Positions 1 through 11,575 are shown, numbered from the stretch's first letter. The stretch is DNA of 64,000 nucleotides from Antilocapra americana (GCA_007570785.1 ML660772.1:35200627-35264626), one strand, 5' to 3'. The notes: generated from the letters alone by a model not told the origin. Numbers and translations: made by a program.

Positions 1-597
1 AAATATCTATGCATGCAACAGAGGAGCACCTCAATACGTAGGACAAACACTAACAGACATGAAAGGAGAAATTGACAGTAACACAAAAATAGTAGGAGAT
101 TTAACACCCCACTCACACCTATGGACAGATCATCAAAACAGAAAATTAATAAGGAAACACAAGTCTTAAATGATACATTAGAAGAGATTGATCTCATTAA
201 TATCTTCAGGACATTCCATTCAAATGCAGAAGAATACACCTTCTTCTCGAGTGCACATGGAACATTCTCCAGGATAGTCCACATCTTGGGTCATAAATCA
301 TACCTCAGTAAATTTAAGAAAACTGAAATCATATCAAGCATCTTTTGTGACCACAACACTATAAGACTAGATATCAATTACAAGAAAAAAACTGTAAGAA
401 ACATAAACACATGGATATTACACATGTTTCTAAATAACCAACAGGTTACTGAAGAAATCAAAAGGGAAATCATAGAATTTCTAGAAACAAATGACAATGA
501 GAACTCAACAACGCAAAACCTATGAGATGCAGCAAAAGTAGTTCTAAGAGGGAAGATTATAGCAATACAATCCTACCTCAAGAAACAAGAAAAACAT
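1..597 (+). pseudogene. L1 ORF2 remnant, endonuclease C-terminal part
   Basis: In intact L1 this region encodes the end of the apurinic-like endonuclease that nicks target DNA, plus the linker towards the reverse transcriptase. The open part 121-525 shows typical L1 ORF2 features, including a GHKSYLSKF segment and a DHNTIRLDI segment near the end of the endonuclease fold. It closes at a TGA (523-525) in place of the Trp codon found at the same place in the copy at 28 kb. The start at 121 is only the first Met after a frame break. ORF2 matches continue upstream to base 1 in shifted frames. Confidence 0.9.
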
Positions 598-602
598 TGA
601 CT

Positions 603-867
603 AGCTGAAACTCCAATACTTTGGCTACCTGATGCAAAGAACTGACTCATTTGAAAACACTCTGATGCTGGGAAAGATTGACAGCAGGAGGAGAATGGGA
701 TGACAGAGGTGAGATGGTTGGATGGCATCACCAACTTAACAGACATGAGTTTGGGTAAACTCCGGGAGTTGGTGATGGACAGGGAAGCCTGGCGTGCTGT
801 GGTTCACGGAGTTGCAAAGAGTCGGACACAACTGAGAGACTGAACTGAACTGAACTGAACTGAACTG
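603..867 (+). mobile_element. BovB LINE 3' end inside L1
   Basis: About 265 bp of the BovB 3' terminus, sense strand. It encodes the last residues of BovB ORF2 in broken frames and ends in the diagnostic (TGAAC)n tail with five units. L1 sequence stops at about 597 and resumes at about 867, but roughly 150 bp of the expected L1 sequence is missing between them and I see no clean target-site duplication. The entry therefore came with a deletion, or recombination followed it. Confidence 0.93.
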
Positions 868-1544
868 AAAAGCTGGGTCTTTGAGAAGACAAACAAAATT
901 ACAAACCTTTAGCCAGACTCATTAAGAAAAAATAGAGAAGAATCAAATCAACAAAATTAGAAATGAAAAAGGAGAGGTTACAAGAGACAATGGAGAGATA
1001 CAAAGAATTATATGAGACTATTATAAACAACCACACAGCAATAAAATGGATAATCTGGAAGAAATGGACAGATTCTTAGAAAAGTTAAATCTTCCAAGAT
1101 TGAACAAGGAAGAAATAGAACTAATGAACAACCCAGTTACAAGCACGGAAATTGAAGCTGTGATCAAAACTCTCCTGAAAAACAACAGCCCAGGACCAGA
1201 TGGCTTCACAAGAGAATTCTATCAAACATTTACAGAAGAGCTAGTGCCCATCACGCTAAAGTTCTTTCAAAAAATTGCAGAGGTAGGAACACTTCCAAAC
1301 ACATTCTTTGAGGCCACCATCACCCTGATACCAAAACCAGACAAAGACAACACAAAAAAAAGAAAACTACAGGCCAATATCACTGGTGAACATAGATGCA
1401 AAAATCCTCAACAAAATTTTAGCAAACAGAATTCAGCAGCACATCAAAAAGCTCATACACCTTGACCAAGTTGGGTTTATTCCAGGGATGCAAGGATTCT
1501 TCAATATATGCAAATCAATCAATGTGATATATCATATGAACACT

Positions 1545-1745
1545 GTGTCTGACTCTCTGCAACCAATCCATGGCATTCTCTAGGCCAGAATACTGGAATA
1601 CTGGGATGCCAGAATACTGGAATACTGGGATACCAGAATACTGGGTAGCCTTTCCCTTCTCCAGAGGATCTTCTCAACCCAGGATTGAACACAGGTCTCT
1701 CATCGCAGGTGGATTCTTTACCAGCTGAGCCACAAGGGAAGCCCC
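1545..1745 (-). mobile_element. tRNA-Glu-derived Bov-tA-type SINE in L1
   Basis: Read on the minus strand, it starts at 1745 with the tRNA-like head (gggcttccc, a ggctcag A-box region, then a degraded B-box region) and runs into the body at 1545. Flanking L1 words catatgaacact (1533-1544) and catattaacaca (1746-1757) look like an imperfect target-site duplication, which places the insertion boundaries. The body carries an unusual 24-bp internal tandem duplication (1584-1643). No function beyond retroposition is implied. Confidence 0.85.
1584..1643. repeat. 24-bp tandem duplication, 2.5 copies
   Basis: Two identical 24-bp units lie at 1584-1607 and 1608-1631, followed by a partial third at 1632-1643. 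Each contains the word agaatactgg. The unit comes from the SINE body, so this is a local expansion within the element, probably by replication slippage. Confidence 0.9.
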
Positions 1746-2370
1746 CATATTAACACACTGCAAGATAAAAACCATATGATAATCTCAGTAGATGCAGAAA
1801 AAGCCCTTGACAAAATTCAGCAGCCATTTATGATTAAAAGTCTTCAAACAATGGGCATAGAAGGAACCTACCTCATAATAGTAAAGGCCATATACAATAA
1901 GCCTACAGCAAACATTATTCTCAATGGTGAAAAACTGAAAGCATTCCCCCTAAGATCAGGAACAAGAGAAGGGTGTCCACTTTCACCACTATTATTCAAC
2001 ATAGTTCTGGAAGCCCCAGCTACAGCAATCAGAGAAGAAAAATAAACAAAGGGAATTCAGATTGGAAAAGAAGAAATAAAGCTCTCACTGTTTGTAGATG
2101 ACATGATACTGTACAAAGAAAACCCTAAAGATAGTATCAGAAAATTACTAGAATTCATCAGTGACTTTAGCAAAGTTGCAGGATACAAAACCAATACACA
2201 GAAATCACTTTGCATTTCTATATACTAACAATGAAAAATCAGAGACAGAAATTAAGGAATCAATCTCATTCACCATTGTAACAAAAAGAATTAAATATCT
2301 AGAAATAAACTTACCTAAGGCAACAAAAGAATTGTATTCAGAAAATTATAAGACACTAATGAAAGAAATT

Positions 2371-2848
2371 AGTTTGAGTCAGTTCAGATAAAGTGGATGA
2401 ACCTAGAACCTATTATTCAGAGTGAACTGAGTCAGAAAGAGAAAGATAAATATCATATTCTAACACATTTATATATAGAATCTAGAAGAATGGTAGTGAA
2501 GAACTTATTTACAGGTCTGCAATGGAGAAACAGACATAGAGAATAGACTTATGGACATGGGGAGAGGGAAGGAGAGGGTGAGATGTATGGAGAGAGTAAC
2601 ATGGAAACTTACATTACCATATGTAAAACAGATAGCCAATAGGAATTTTCTGTATGGTTCAGGAAACTAAAACAGGGGCTCTGTATCAAACTAGAGGGGT
2701 GAGATGGGGTGGGAGACGGGAAAGAGTTTAAAAAGGGAGGAGATATATATATACCTATGGCTGATTCATGTTGAGGTTTGACAGAAACAAAACTCTGTAA
2801 AGCAATTATCCTTCCATAAAAAAATAAAGTAAAAAAAATAAAAAAAAC
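2371..2848 (+). mobile_element. L1 ORF2 end, 3' UTR and A-rich tail
   Basis: After the deletion junction the sequence matches the end of ORF2 (the stretch corresponding to 31034-31143 of the other copy) and then the ruminant L1 3' UTR. The purine-rich section (2560-2590 and 2690-2750) and the A-rich end (2818-2848, containing aataaa) are present, but the long G-run tract typical of younger copies is eroded. Confidence 0.85.
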
Positions 2849-2849
2849 A

Positions 2850-3531
2850 CAACATTCAAAATATGAAGATCATGGCATCCGGTCCCATCACTTCATGGCA
2901 AATAGATGGGAAACAATGAAAACAGTGAGAGACTTTATTTTCTTGGTCTCCAAAATCACTGCAGATGGTGATTGCAGCCATGAAATTAAAAGACACTTGC
3001 TCCTTGGAAGAAAAGCTGTGACCAACCTAGACAGCATTTTAAAAAGCATAGACATTACTTTGCCAACAAAGGTGTCCATTTAGTCAAAGCTATGGTTTTT
3101 CCAGTAGTCATGTATGGATGTGAGAATTGGACTAAAAAGAAAGCTGAGCACTGAAGAATTGATGTTTTGAACTGTGGTGTTGGAGAAGACTCTTGAAAGT
3201 CCCTTGGACTTCAAGGAGATCAAATCAGTCCATCCTAAAGGAAATCATCCTGAATATTCATCGGAAGGACTGACTGATGCTGAAGCTGAAACTCCAATAC
3301 TTTTGCCACCTGATGTGAAAAACTGACTTATTGAAAAAGACCCTGATGCTGGGAAAGACTGAAGGCAGAAGGAGAAGGGGATGACAGAAGGTGAGATGGT
3401 TGGATGGCATCACCAACTCGATGGACATGAGTTTGAGCAAACTCTGGGAGCTGGTGAAGGACAAGGAAGCCTGGCGTGATGGGGTTGCAAGAGTCAGACA
3501 CAACTGAGTGACTGAAATGAATTGCACTGAA
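2850..3531 (+). mobile_element. BovB LINE, 5'-truncated (ORF2 C-terminal part)
   Basis: A sense-strand BovB copy that abuts the L1 A-tail. It begins just downstream of the reverse-transcriptase core and runs to the BovB 3' end (gcactga at about 3525-3531). Translated pieces match the post-RT region of BovB ORF2: 2895-3083 contains SKITADGDCSHEIK and LDSILKS, shared with the copies at 43, 54.9 and 63.4 kb. A stop (3081-3083) and later frame breaks kill it. No catalytic residues are included. A target-site duplication is not evident because the left flank is A-rich. Confidence 0.93.
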
Positions 3532-3866
3532 AATATCAATTATTAACAGAAGGCTGTTATCCTCAAGTGAGGTAGTAGATGACCTGCTCAAAGATGGAGG
3601 TGGTGAGAAGGAGAAAATACAGTGTTACAAACAGACCTATAGTACTTGGCCACCATTTTTTAATGCACCCTGTAATTATATCATAACTCAACACATACAC
3701 ATATCCATAAATAATTGAGAAAAAAAGTTTCAAAAAAATATACCCCTTATTATGTGTAATGTACATTAATACTTTCTATTTTCTATTCTCTTTCTTTTCT
3801 TTATTTAAAAGCTGAGAATAAACCACTAATCTGATTTCATAATCTGTTGGGTCATGACCTGTGGTT
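3532..3866. other. Unassigned AT-rich sequence
   Basis: About 335 bp with no recognised repeat, gene or RNA. It contains A- and T-rich runs around 3719-3740 and 3775-3810 only. Confidence 0.5.
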
Positions 3867-3867
3867 T

Positions 3868-3978
3868 GGAGAAGGAAATGGCAACTCACTCCTGGAAAAT
3901 CCCATGGACAGAGGAGCCTGGTAGGTTACGGTCCATGGGGGTTGCAAAGAGTCGGACACAACTGAGCAACTTCACTCA
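3868..3978 (+). mobile_element. Bov-tA SINE, 5'-truncated
   Basis: The 3' half of a Bov-tA: it starts in the ggagaaggaaatggcaac block and ends in gtcggacacaactgagcaac. The tRNA-like head with its Pol III boxes is missing, so it could not be transcribed on its own. Confidence 0.88.
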
Positions 3979-4185
3979 GACTGGATAATGGTAGTTAAGA
4001 TGACTCAGATTAATACCTGGGCAAGTGGAAGAATGGTGGTTTCATGCATTTGAAAATATTTTATTGAAAAAGTCTTAACTTGTTGGGAATGAATGTATGA
4101 CAATTTAATTTTTTCCAATAAATGCCTTTATCATGATCTGTCACTCACCTTTCATTCTCACTGAATTCATCTCCACCTAACTTTA

Positions 4186-4900
4186 TAACTTTTTATATAT
4201 TTTTAATGGATTTCAGGAGTACAACATTGGAAAAAGCATAATATTTCTTTCAGTAAATACTATCATTGTTTATAGCCCTCTTCTTCTTCATCTGTTATTA
4301 ATTAATAATAATCAATACCCATAAATCAACCACCCAGTTAGAGAGTTAAAACAGTGACAAAACGTACATTTATGTTCACCTCCCCATTCTACCTCTTGCC
4401 TCCTCTTATCTGATATGACTATTATCCCTCTGATTAAAAAAAATACATTGCAAGTGCTAGTTTAGAACAAAGTAATCAAGCTATATACAGTCTTCTAGGT
4501 ATGGCTTTTGCTCAACATTATATTATTAGTATTTGTGATAATTTGGGGATATTGCTTTAATTAATTCCTTTTCATTGTATAATATTCTTTTGTGTGAACA
4601 ACTGCCACTTATTTATCCCTTTTTTGCCATAAATATTTTTGTTAGCCAGAGTTTTGTTTGCTTTTGCTACTGAAGTATTGCTACAGCCACTTTTGCACCT
4701 ATGTCCTGGTGCACATATTCACGGGTGATTCTTGGATAAATATCCAGGAATAGACTTACTGGGTCATAGGAGTGTGCATATATTCAACATCATGAGATAA
4801 TTCTAAATGAGTTTATCAGTTCACTTCCCTCTGGCAAGATATTAGAAATACTGCTGCTTCATATTCTCTCTAACACTTCGTATCTGATTTTTCCCCAACA
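4186..4900 (-). mobile_element. Ancient L1M-type LINE 3' end
   Basis: On the minus strand this resembles the end of ORF2 and the 3' UTR of old eutherian L1M elements. The clearest part is 4530-4890, with words such as cattgtataatattc, tttatccc, ggataaatatccagga and tactgggtcata in the order expected for a reversed L1M. It is heavily mutated and has no open frame. Exact ends and subfamily are uncertain. Confidence 0.65.
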
Positions 4901-5624
4901 ATTTTCATTCTACTTCTTTAAATTCAGTTCTGGTGATTTAGACACCTTAGTGTCAGATGGATTTAAAGCTCTTTTGAATATCCTCTTCTCTCCATCTCAG
5001 ACCTGCAATTCTAGAAGTCCGGGGTGGAGGTTGGTGCATGGTCTCTTTCACATATGTCTCTCACCCCTCATCTCCCATGTTTCTCCTCTGATCTTACAGT
5101 GGGGAGGAAGGACAGAGGAGACAGACGTTGTCTTACTTGATGGTTCCAGTCCACACTTTACACTTTTTTTTTTTTGCTTCTAGGACAAAGATGGAGAAAG
5201 ATCTTGGAGAGAGAAGGAGGCAGTTGAGAGGTTATGGAGTTAGAGAGGGCTGGACACACAACAGATTCAGCTGAAACCATTTCTCAAGCCCTGAGTAAAA
5301 GTGCCTGACTCCTACAATAGTATGCTCTCTGCATTTAGAATGAGAACTACATAGAATCCTCTGTTTCCAGCTTTGGACTTTAATCACAATTTTGAAATAG
5401 GTCCCATTCAGCACATTTTAGCATCCTATTACAGAGAAGAAGCAGTCTGAAGAGAGAGAAGATTCACCTTAAGAATGTTCTGAAAACATCCAGTGAGAGG
5501 TCTAGGATTACTAGTGAGATATCCAGGTAGGGTTTCCTAGTAAGCAATTGGTAACAGAGTCCTGGACCTTAAGGGGATGATTAGGGCTAGATAGAAGAAC
5601 ATGGAAATTAGCCACAATGTCAAT
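4901..5624. other. Unassigned sequence
   Basis: No repeat family or gene recognised. A 15-base T-run lies near 5161-5175. The short open frame at 4950-5183 ends by translating this T-run and has no recognisable domain. Confidence 0.5.
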
Positions 5625-5770
5625 GTCATTAAAAGGTAATTATTATTATAATCCATTTTACTAATGAAAAAATTAAAGTATGATAGTATAAATAATTTGC
5701 CCAAGATCTCATAGCTAACCTGAGACAGAAATAATATTTGCCCCTGAAAACTTGTGACTGAAAATCTATG
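5625..5770 (-). mobile_element. MIR SINE relic
   Basis: Shows the reverse-strand MIR order: a ccattttact-aatgaaaaaa block, a weak gaggtta block, ttgcccaagatctcatagct, then the decayed rest. An ancient mammal-wide SINE with many substitutions. Confidence 0.65.
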
Positions 5771-8700
5771 TTCCTCTGACTACAATGACAACATCACATA
5801 AAGAACAGCACAAAGAAGGGAAGGGGAACCTATGACCATGATTACTTCTCTTGGAAATCATGGAAATAAGATCACAAATGAAATTTCTAAAAGTTAAATT
5901 AGCTATCCTTTATACAATCTGCTTCTAATAACTCAGAAGATAGAAGGATTTCCATATATGTTAAGATATGAATGTACTGAAAGAGCATTCATAAGAAACG
6001 AAGATAGTGTGGGGATATGTACAAGGTGTATGAGGGGCATAAAGTGCGACTTGGTATGATGGGAATCAGCTAATGAAGCAGAGGTGAAAAAGAGCCACAG
6101 AGACAAATAGTGACTGTGCCCATACAACTCTAAGCACTACCTATGGGGAGGAAGAACCCTGACCTATGAATTCATCCTTACCCAGACCAAGACCAAATAT
6201 CCCCAACTGGGAAGATCAACTGCATAATCAGTATGTTATTTTCCTGCCCCAGGCTCACTATACAACCTGCTGATGATAATTTGGCTTCTTCACACTTTGT
6301 TTTAAAAGAGAGAATACATTGACCAAAAGACAAGAGTATCCAGCACTCAGTGTTCTTCCAAATCTCACAGCAGTTTGACTCAATCAAGGTTATAAGCATC
6401 AGTTTCTGGCGACATTTCCCTTGGGGGTAAGGTTTGGTAAGTCAGTTTTGGAAGCTGATACCATATTTCTCATCCCATAGGACTCTGAGCAATGGTTATT
6501 CCACCACGATAAATATTTGGTAAAGCACCATGACCATCCAGTGCCCTCCATCCCACTGCTTACCTTCACTCTGGATTTCTTGGTCAAGTAAGGAACCACT
6601 GTATATAGCCAAAATAATTTTACAAATGAACAATAAGGAAAGAGCCACAGGACAGAGAAATCAATGGTTAAATGAGCAGAGGGTTGGTATCCACTGTGTA
6701 AAATACTATTGAGGCAGTCAGACCTGAGCACAGAGAAAAGACTTTACTTTTTATGTCATACATTTTGATGACTAATATACATACATATATAGATATATAG
6801 ATAAAGCTAATGGATAGCAATGAAAGAACTGCTTCTGAATGAGGATCTTAAATGAGGGTTATTTAAATGTAGTAGGTAATTCAGAAAAATATTATTGATA
6901 ATCTTTAAAAGAAGGAATTAAAAGGAGTAAAATTAAGTGCTTTGACTTTTTAAAAGTATGAGTTATTAATTCATTAAATTATACACAGTGCAGGCTTGCA
7001 CATTTAAGAACACCATCATGAAACTAACTCTATAAAATGAAAAGAAACCGAGATGCTTTCCTGAATGTTCATCTTTGTGGAGCCCTTTCATGTGAAGACA
7101 TGAAATTCCTGCTAAAACTGCACACATTGATCACAAATAGGAATGGTTGGAGGTGGGGGACTTTTTTATTTTCAAATTATTGAGTCCCAAGTCACAAAAC
7201 ACAGCTTTCCCCTAAATAACTGTTTTTCAAAAAACTCTGCCCTTGTCTTAGCAGCTCAAATTTTTCAAAATAATAGCATCTCAAATGCAACTAAAATAAT
7301 GTAAGCCAGAAGACCGCTGACAAATGATGGTATGTCTGACAGAACATATACCACCGTCTCTTCTGTGTCCAGTGACTCATATTCAAATCATACATGAGAT
7401 TTGGATGGGAAACAAATTTTCAGCCCTGATTTCCCTTTCTGATGTATTTGTGATTCTCTCAGATAACCTTTATTTAGAGTGAGGACAGAAACATGAACAA
7501 GGATTACCTAGCAGTCTCAATTAGATAAGAGAACTGTGTAAGACTGTATTTCATTTGCCTCAAGGTGTGTCTTAGATTATCATACTGCCCAAGTTTCAGC
7601 TTCTCTGCCAGTTAGTAACAAATGAACTGAGAAAAGTTATGCTCCTTTGTCCCAGCTGAGGTCACAGGGGTAGAGGTTGCTCCTGCAGGGGAACCAGAGA
7701 GCAGAACAGCAAGAGTGTCCTTTTGAGCCCCATTTGTCCTTCGTGCCCAGACACGTTTGAGAGGAGCCTCCTCTGTGACCCAGGATACACTAAGGGGAAA
7801 CAATATAATTAAATAATGAAGGTAGTGTCAAGATTAAAGGTTATTAACAACCAGGGAAAACTGAATTCTGGGCCTAGTAAATATTACACATAGTTCATTT
7901 AAGGCAGACTCATATGTATATCAAAAAGAAATCTCTGTGATGTCAGTTCCCTGGTGTCTGAAACCCACACAATAGACGAATCAAATGTTTGGCAACCTCA
8001 GTAGTGTTTCTTTAATTTGATTTGGATGCCATACTCTCAATATTGAATTCTGAGCTTTATCTTAACTTTCTTTTATTGGCACAACCTTCCCAAGGAGCTG
8101 GTTGTCTAGGTGATGAATGCTGCACACCATAATAAAATAAAGTACTTTTGAAATAAATAGTAATTAATGCATTTGCTTTGTAAATTTAACCTTTTCCCTG
8201 ATGGAGAACGGGAACAGGGGCACCTTCCTTGTTAATAGTCAAAATGAGGTTTGGTGTCATTAATAATTTATTCACGTGTTTGTTCATCTTCAATGGGCTG
8301 CAATTAGCTCACATTATGAAAATACTTTCAGTAAGCTCAATTTAAAAAGATTAAAGAATGCTACATCATCTCTTGTCAGTTGGCATTTGATGTGTATCTT
8401 TTCATAACTTACCAAATTAACATTCTAAGAATTTCCTAGAAGTATACATGCAGTTAGATTTGAATTGTTATGCCATTTTCAGTTTCAGCTCAGGTTTCTG
8501 TCTTGCCCCAACCTAGACTGACATGCCAGTCCCCAATCCTCAGCAAATCCACCGAGTTAGCATAACGGGTTCTCTCAGGTACAACTCAGTGATTCAGTGA
8601 CAAGCAGCAGTTTGAGAGAGGTGGGAATGCACAGCAATGCAATGCCTAATCCTTTTATACTTTTAGGGAAAGTAATGAAACCGAAAAGAAACGAAAGCCA

Positions 8701-8845
8701 TCTATAAAAGAATGAAAGTAATACCAGGATGTAGTGGCCGATTAGGCTAACACAATGGATTTTCACATTTAGGAAAAAAGAGTTGAAGACCCAGAAATAA
8801 ATGAAAGGAAATTGTTTTCAATTTCTGTGCTATTATTCACTTATA
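5771..8845. other. Long unassigned stretch without ruminant-specific repeats
   Basis: About 3 kb in which I recognise no young transposon, gene, splice pattern or RNA. A short impure AT-rich microsatellite (atacatacatatatagata) is at 6776-6804. Open frames here are all under about 110 codons and show no known domain. A TAAT-rich, uninterrupted block at 8150-8460 is treated as a finding. Confidence 0.5.
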
Positions 8846-8852
8846 AGAGTAT

Positions 8853-8921
8853 GTGCACACATACCATACACACACACATATACACATACTCACTCATGCA
8901 TTCACACCTACATACACACCA
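8853..8921. repeat. CA-rich microsatellite
   Basis: Interrupted (CA)n and (CATA)-type repeat with the longest pure run near 8868-8877. It explains the His/Thr-rich open frame that begins here. Confidence 0.85.
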
Positions 8922-10267
8922 GAGAACTTAGGAAATCGGTGTGTTGTGCCCAAGAAAGGAAAGGGTAGGAACAGCAGGAACAGGTCTGTTGGCAGAACTA
9001 CACAACAAAAGACAAATACACACAGCGTGCAGTATCTATGCTTGGCTCAAGTTTGTGCAATTAGTACTGCTATTTACAGCAAACTCCTGTACCAGAACTT
9101 TAAAAGTAAATGACAACTAGATTGAAACTGTTTAATATGAATGCAAAACTGAATCACGGCAGGTTCCAAAAATGATTAACTAGCTCACTTTTTTTCCCCC
9201 TTCTGCTAATTGCTAAGTACATTTGCTGGTTCCTGGCATTGATTTGCTAGATTCTAATTCAGGGAATGAGTTTAAAATATTAATCCACAAACTTCTCATT
9301 TTCTTTATTGGTCAATACAATTCATGACAAACTATACTCCATAAATTCTTCATCTTAATGCTTCCACTTTGATCTTTTTCTGATTCTTCCATCTATTTCA
9401 TATATATATATATCCCCAACTCCTCAAATAGTACATTTTTATTCTTTTTCTGGTAAATTTCTTAGACAAGTACAATGTCAGTTAGAAAAAATGAGAATAT
9501 GAATAACAGAAATTAATAGATACCTCTTAGAGCCTAGGGGCTCAGTACAATGGACTTTCTGTGCTAAAAATGGAAGCACATTGGAAACCTTAGAGAGACT
9601 GGGACCAAAAGTAGATGTGTAATGATTTCTTCCTTTCTACAAATGCTTCCAAATACCTTATTTAGGAAGCACTGGGTCTTGCATTAATCAACACTTTCTT
9701 TTGGAGTTTGTGATCAATCTAATTTTACAAAGAAGCCCCTTTGCTTGTTGGGAAAATTATATTGGTGTGCTATGAAGAGGGTAATTGATCCCAGCAAACA
9801 TAATGCCTGATCCATTAGTCTGTTCTTTACTTACAGGGAATAAACTAAATGCTGCACTGTATAATGGCTTACAATGATAATTTTTCCAGTAGATAATGGC
9901 ATGAATACCTCTGTATTTCACAGTCCCTTTTGATAAGAGTTATTGTTTGCCAAAGAATTTTAATTGCAATTCCATTTACACTACATCAGAAAAAAAATAA
10001 AATACACCTTTCCCAAATAAAAGCAAAACCATTACAGGAAATTGTACTTCCTTATTTCAAAAACAAATATTTCACACAGAAAACATAAAACAAAAATTAC
10101 CTGGAAAAATTTATCAACCTCTTAAAAGTTATGCTTTATATTAATATGATAATGCAGGTTTTTAAAAATGCTACCATTTTATTTACAACAATCTAATTAC
10201 TCATACCACTTACAATTCAGAGAAATTCTGACAAGTTTTGAAAATAAAGAGAATAGGGTATGGTGTT
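8922..10267. other. Unassigned sequence
   Basis: No recognised repeat or gene apart from a short (TA)n at about 9402-9413. Base composition is AT-rich and even. Nothing supports an exon. Confidence 0.5.
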
Positions 10268-10435
10268 TTTTAAGATCTCCTATAGGCAAGGTGCTTTACA
10301 TATTTCAGACATATGATATTTGTACAGAACAACAATGTAAGGTCTATATAGGATTACCTGACAGGCAAAAATTGAGACTCAAGAAAGATGAAATAAGTTA
10401 TCCAAGATCACACAGACATTAAGGTGTACATTCAA
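10268..10435 (-). mobile_element. MIR SINE relic
   Basis: Reverse-orientation MIR: caaggtgctttacat, a degraded middle, then aattgagactca, agttatccaagatcacacag. Heavily diverged. Ends are approximate. Confidence 0.6.
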
Positions 10436-11160
10436 GATTTAAACAAAGGAATATCTGCCCTGAACAGACATCATAAACTTTCCAGCATATACATCAGTCC
10501 CCAAAGTTGTCTTTTTTCCTTTCCTCTTTTATTCCAAAAGCAAATTTCTTGTATCACAATTACTAGGAAATTATTCAGGGATCTATCACTTAACTTAGTA
10601 AAGGTGTTCTTACATATAAATTAAACTAATTTTGATTATAACCAAGAGTGAATTTTTTCTGCTATAAATTCTTTGACAAATAATTTTAATAATGTTTTGT
10701 TTATATAATTAAATCCTCATATTTAAGGAACATGTACTAATTTGGACTTCAGTATAACAAATTTTAGCAGGGCACATAATAATTATGAGCAATTCTTCAT
10801 ATGTAAACATAAAGGACACTGATGACCAGCCATAAATAGGTAATATTATTCAAGGTGTTTTTCCAACAGCAGTGATGCATTTGCACTGATTCATTCTTTC
10901 TCTTTTTTTTTTTTTTTTGCTGATTCCCTTAGGACCATGTGTAGGTACTCATATTTGCTAGAAAGTCTATTTAAGATTGAGAGCATGAAAACAATGCAAA
11001 GTGAACTAGCCCATGAGGGAATTAAACCTATGACCTTGGCCTCATTAGTATCATTCTCAAATCAACTGAGTTAACCAGCTGTGTTTTCTTAAGTCCAAGT
11101 ACCCATTTATTTGGTACACACAGGAGTTCAAACTTCTTCAAGCCCTTTAGGGACCATTAT
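10436..11160. other. Unassigned AT-rich sequence with T-run
   Basis: No gene or named repeat seen. A poly(T) run of 15 or more bases is at about 10903-10918. It may be the tail of an unrecognised minus-strand retroposon, but no body was identified next to it. Confidence 0.45.
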
Positions 11161-11164
11161 GTGG

Positions 11165-11335
11165 ACTTCAACATTCATTCATTCAACACATATTAACTGA
11201 ATACTTAAACTGAGCAATTTCTCCTCAGCAATTTGTGAGCTATCAAGCAGCGCAGGACATGGTTCTTGGTCACCAGGAATTACAAGTTAGTAGATTAAGG
11301 GAAGGAGATATATGCACAAGTAGAGTTTCATGTAC
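11165..11335 (+). repeat. Ancient dispersed repeat, family not assigned
   Basis: Begins with attcattcattcaacacat and continues with decayed equivalents of a common mammalian repeat (atttattgagcacctac..., then ...aagacatggtccctgccctcaaggaactt). The same kind of sequence occurs at about 16466-16568 and 60600-60700. I cannot name the family with certainty. Confidence 0.4.
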
Positions 11336-11344
11336 TATTAATAC

Positions 11345-11575
11345 TCATGCAATATTAATAGTTAAGAACCTAGGCCTGGAGATAGAAACCTGGCCTTGCC
11401 ATGCCACTTATTGGCTGTACAACATAACAGATTATCTAAGAGTCCACATCCCTACATGTGAAAAGAAAAGAATACTATCACAGGAAGTTCTGAGAACTAG
11501 ATGAGAGCCCATTATCAAGGCCCTCCACACAGTTGATGGCATACAAACACCCAATGAATTGAAGCTACTATGTTA
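11345..11575 (+). mobile_element. MIR SINE, nearly complete
   Basis: Sense-orientation MIR with recognisable head (agttaagaacctaggcctgg), tRNA-related part, the core around ccacttattggctgt, and the tail region up to aacacccaatgaattgaag. Divergence is high, as expected for a mammal-wide SINE. Confidence 0.75.

Larger units (their letters stand above)
867..2370 (+). pseudogene. L1 ORF2 remnant, reverse transcriptase domain
   Basis: Fragments of the L1 reverse transcriptase, which primes cDNA synthesis on nicked chromosomal DNA. Recognisable blocks are PGPDGF (about 1188-1206), the TLIPKPDKD segment (about 1320), [12 protein letters not shown] (about 1400-1445), [15 protein letters not shown] (about 1465-1510), [13 protein letters not shown] and the catalytic box. 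The box reads FVDD (2091-2102) where the L1 at 29.4 kb has FADD; both aspartates remain. A frameshift near 1350-1360, a stop at 2043-2045, a later frameshift and a SINE at 1545-1745 break the frame. The domain ends abruptly at about 2370 by deletion. Confidence 0.9.
1..2848 (+). mobile_element. Ruminant-type L1 LINE, old, rearranged copy
   Basis: A LINE-1 in sense orientation entering from the left edge. Order: end of the ORF2 endonuclease domain, a BovB interruption (603-867), reverse-transcriptase domain, a minus-strand SINE (1545-1745), the rest of the RT core, then a jump at about 2370 straight into the end of ORF2 and the 3' UTR, finishing in an A-rich tail at 2818-2848. Compared with the L1 copy at 28-31.5 kb, about 1.3 kb of ORF2 C-terminal sequence is missing at 2370 and about 150 bp is missing where BovB sits. 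Multiple stops and frameshifts show it is long dead. The 5' end lies outside the window. Confidence 0.93.

Noticed and set aside
841..868. (TGAAC)n run as a possible regulatory or CRISPR-like repeat
   Set aside because: It is the normal 3' terminus of BovB. No spacer-repeat array exists anywhere in the window, and a CRISPR array is not expected in a mammalian genome.
5161..5175. T-run as the tail of a minus-strand processed pseudogene
   Set aside because: No coding or retroposon body could be recognised next to it.
4950..5183. 77-codon open frame with a Phe-rich end
   Set aside because: Ends in a translated T-run and is not supported by any domain or splice context.
6399..6731. 110-codon minus-strand open frame
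   Set aside because: No recognised domain, ordinary AT-rich non-coding composition, and a length that is common by chance in 64 kb.
8853..9113. 86-codon frame rich in His and Thr
   Set aside because: Its start is a translated CA microsatellite and the rest shows no domain.
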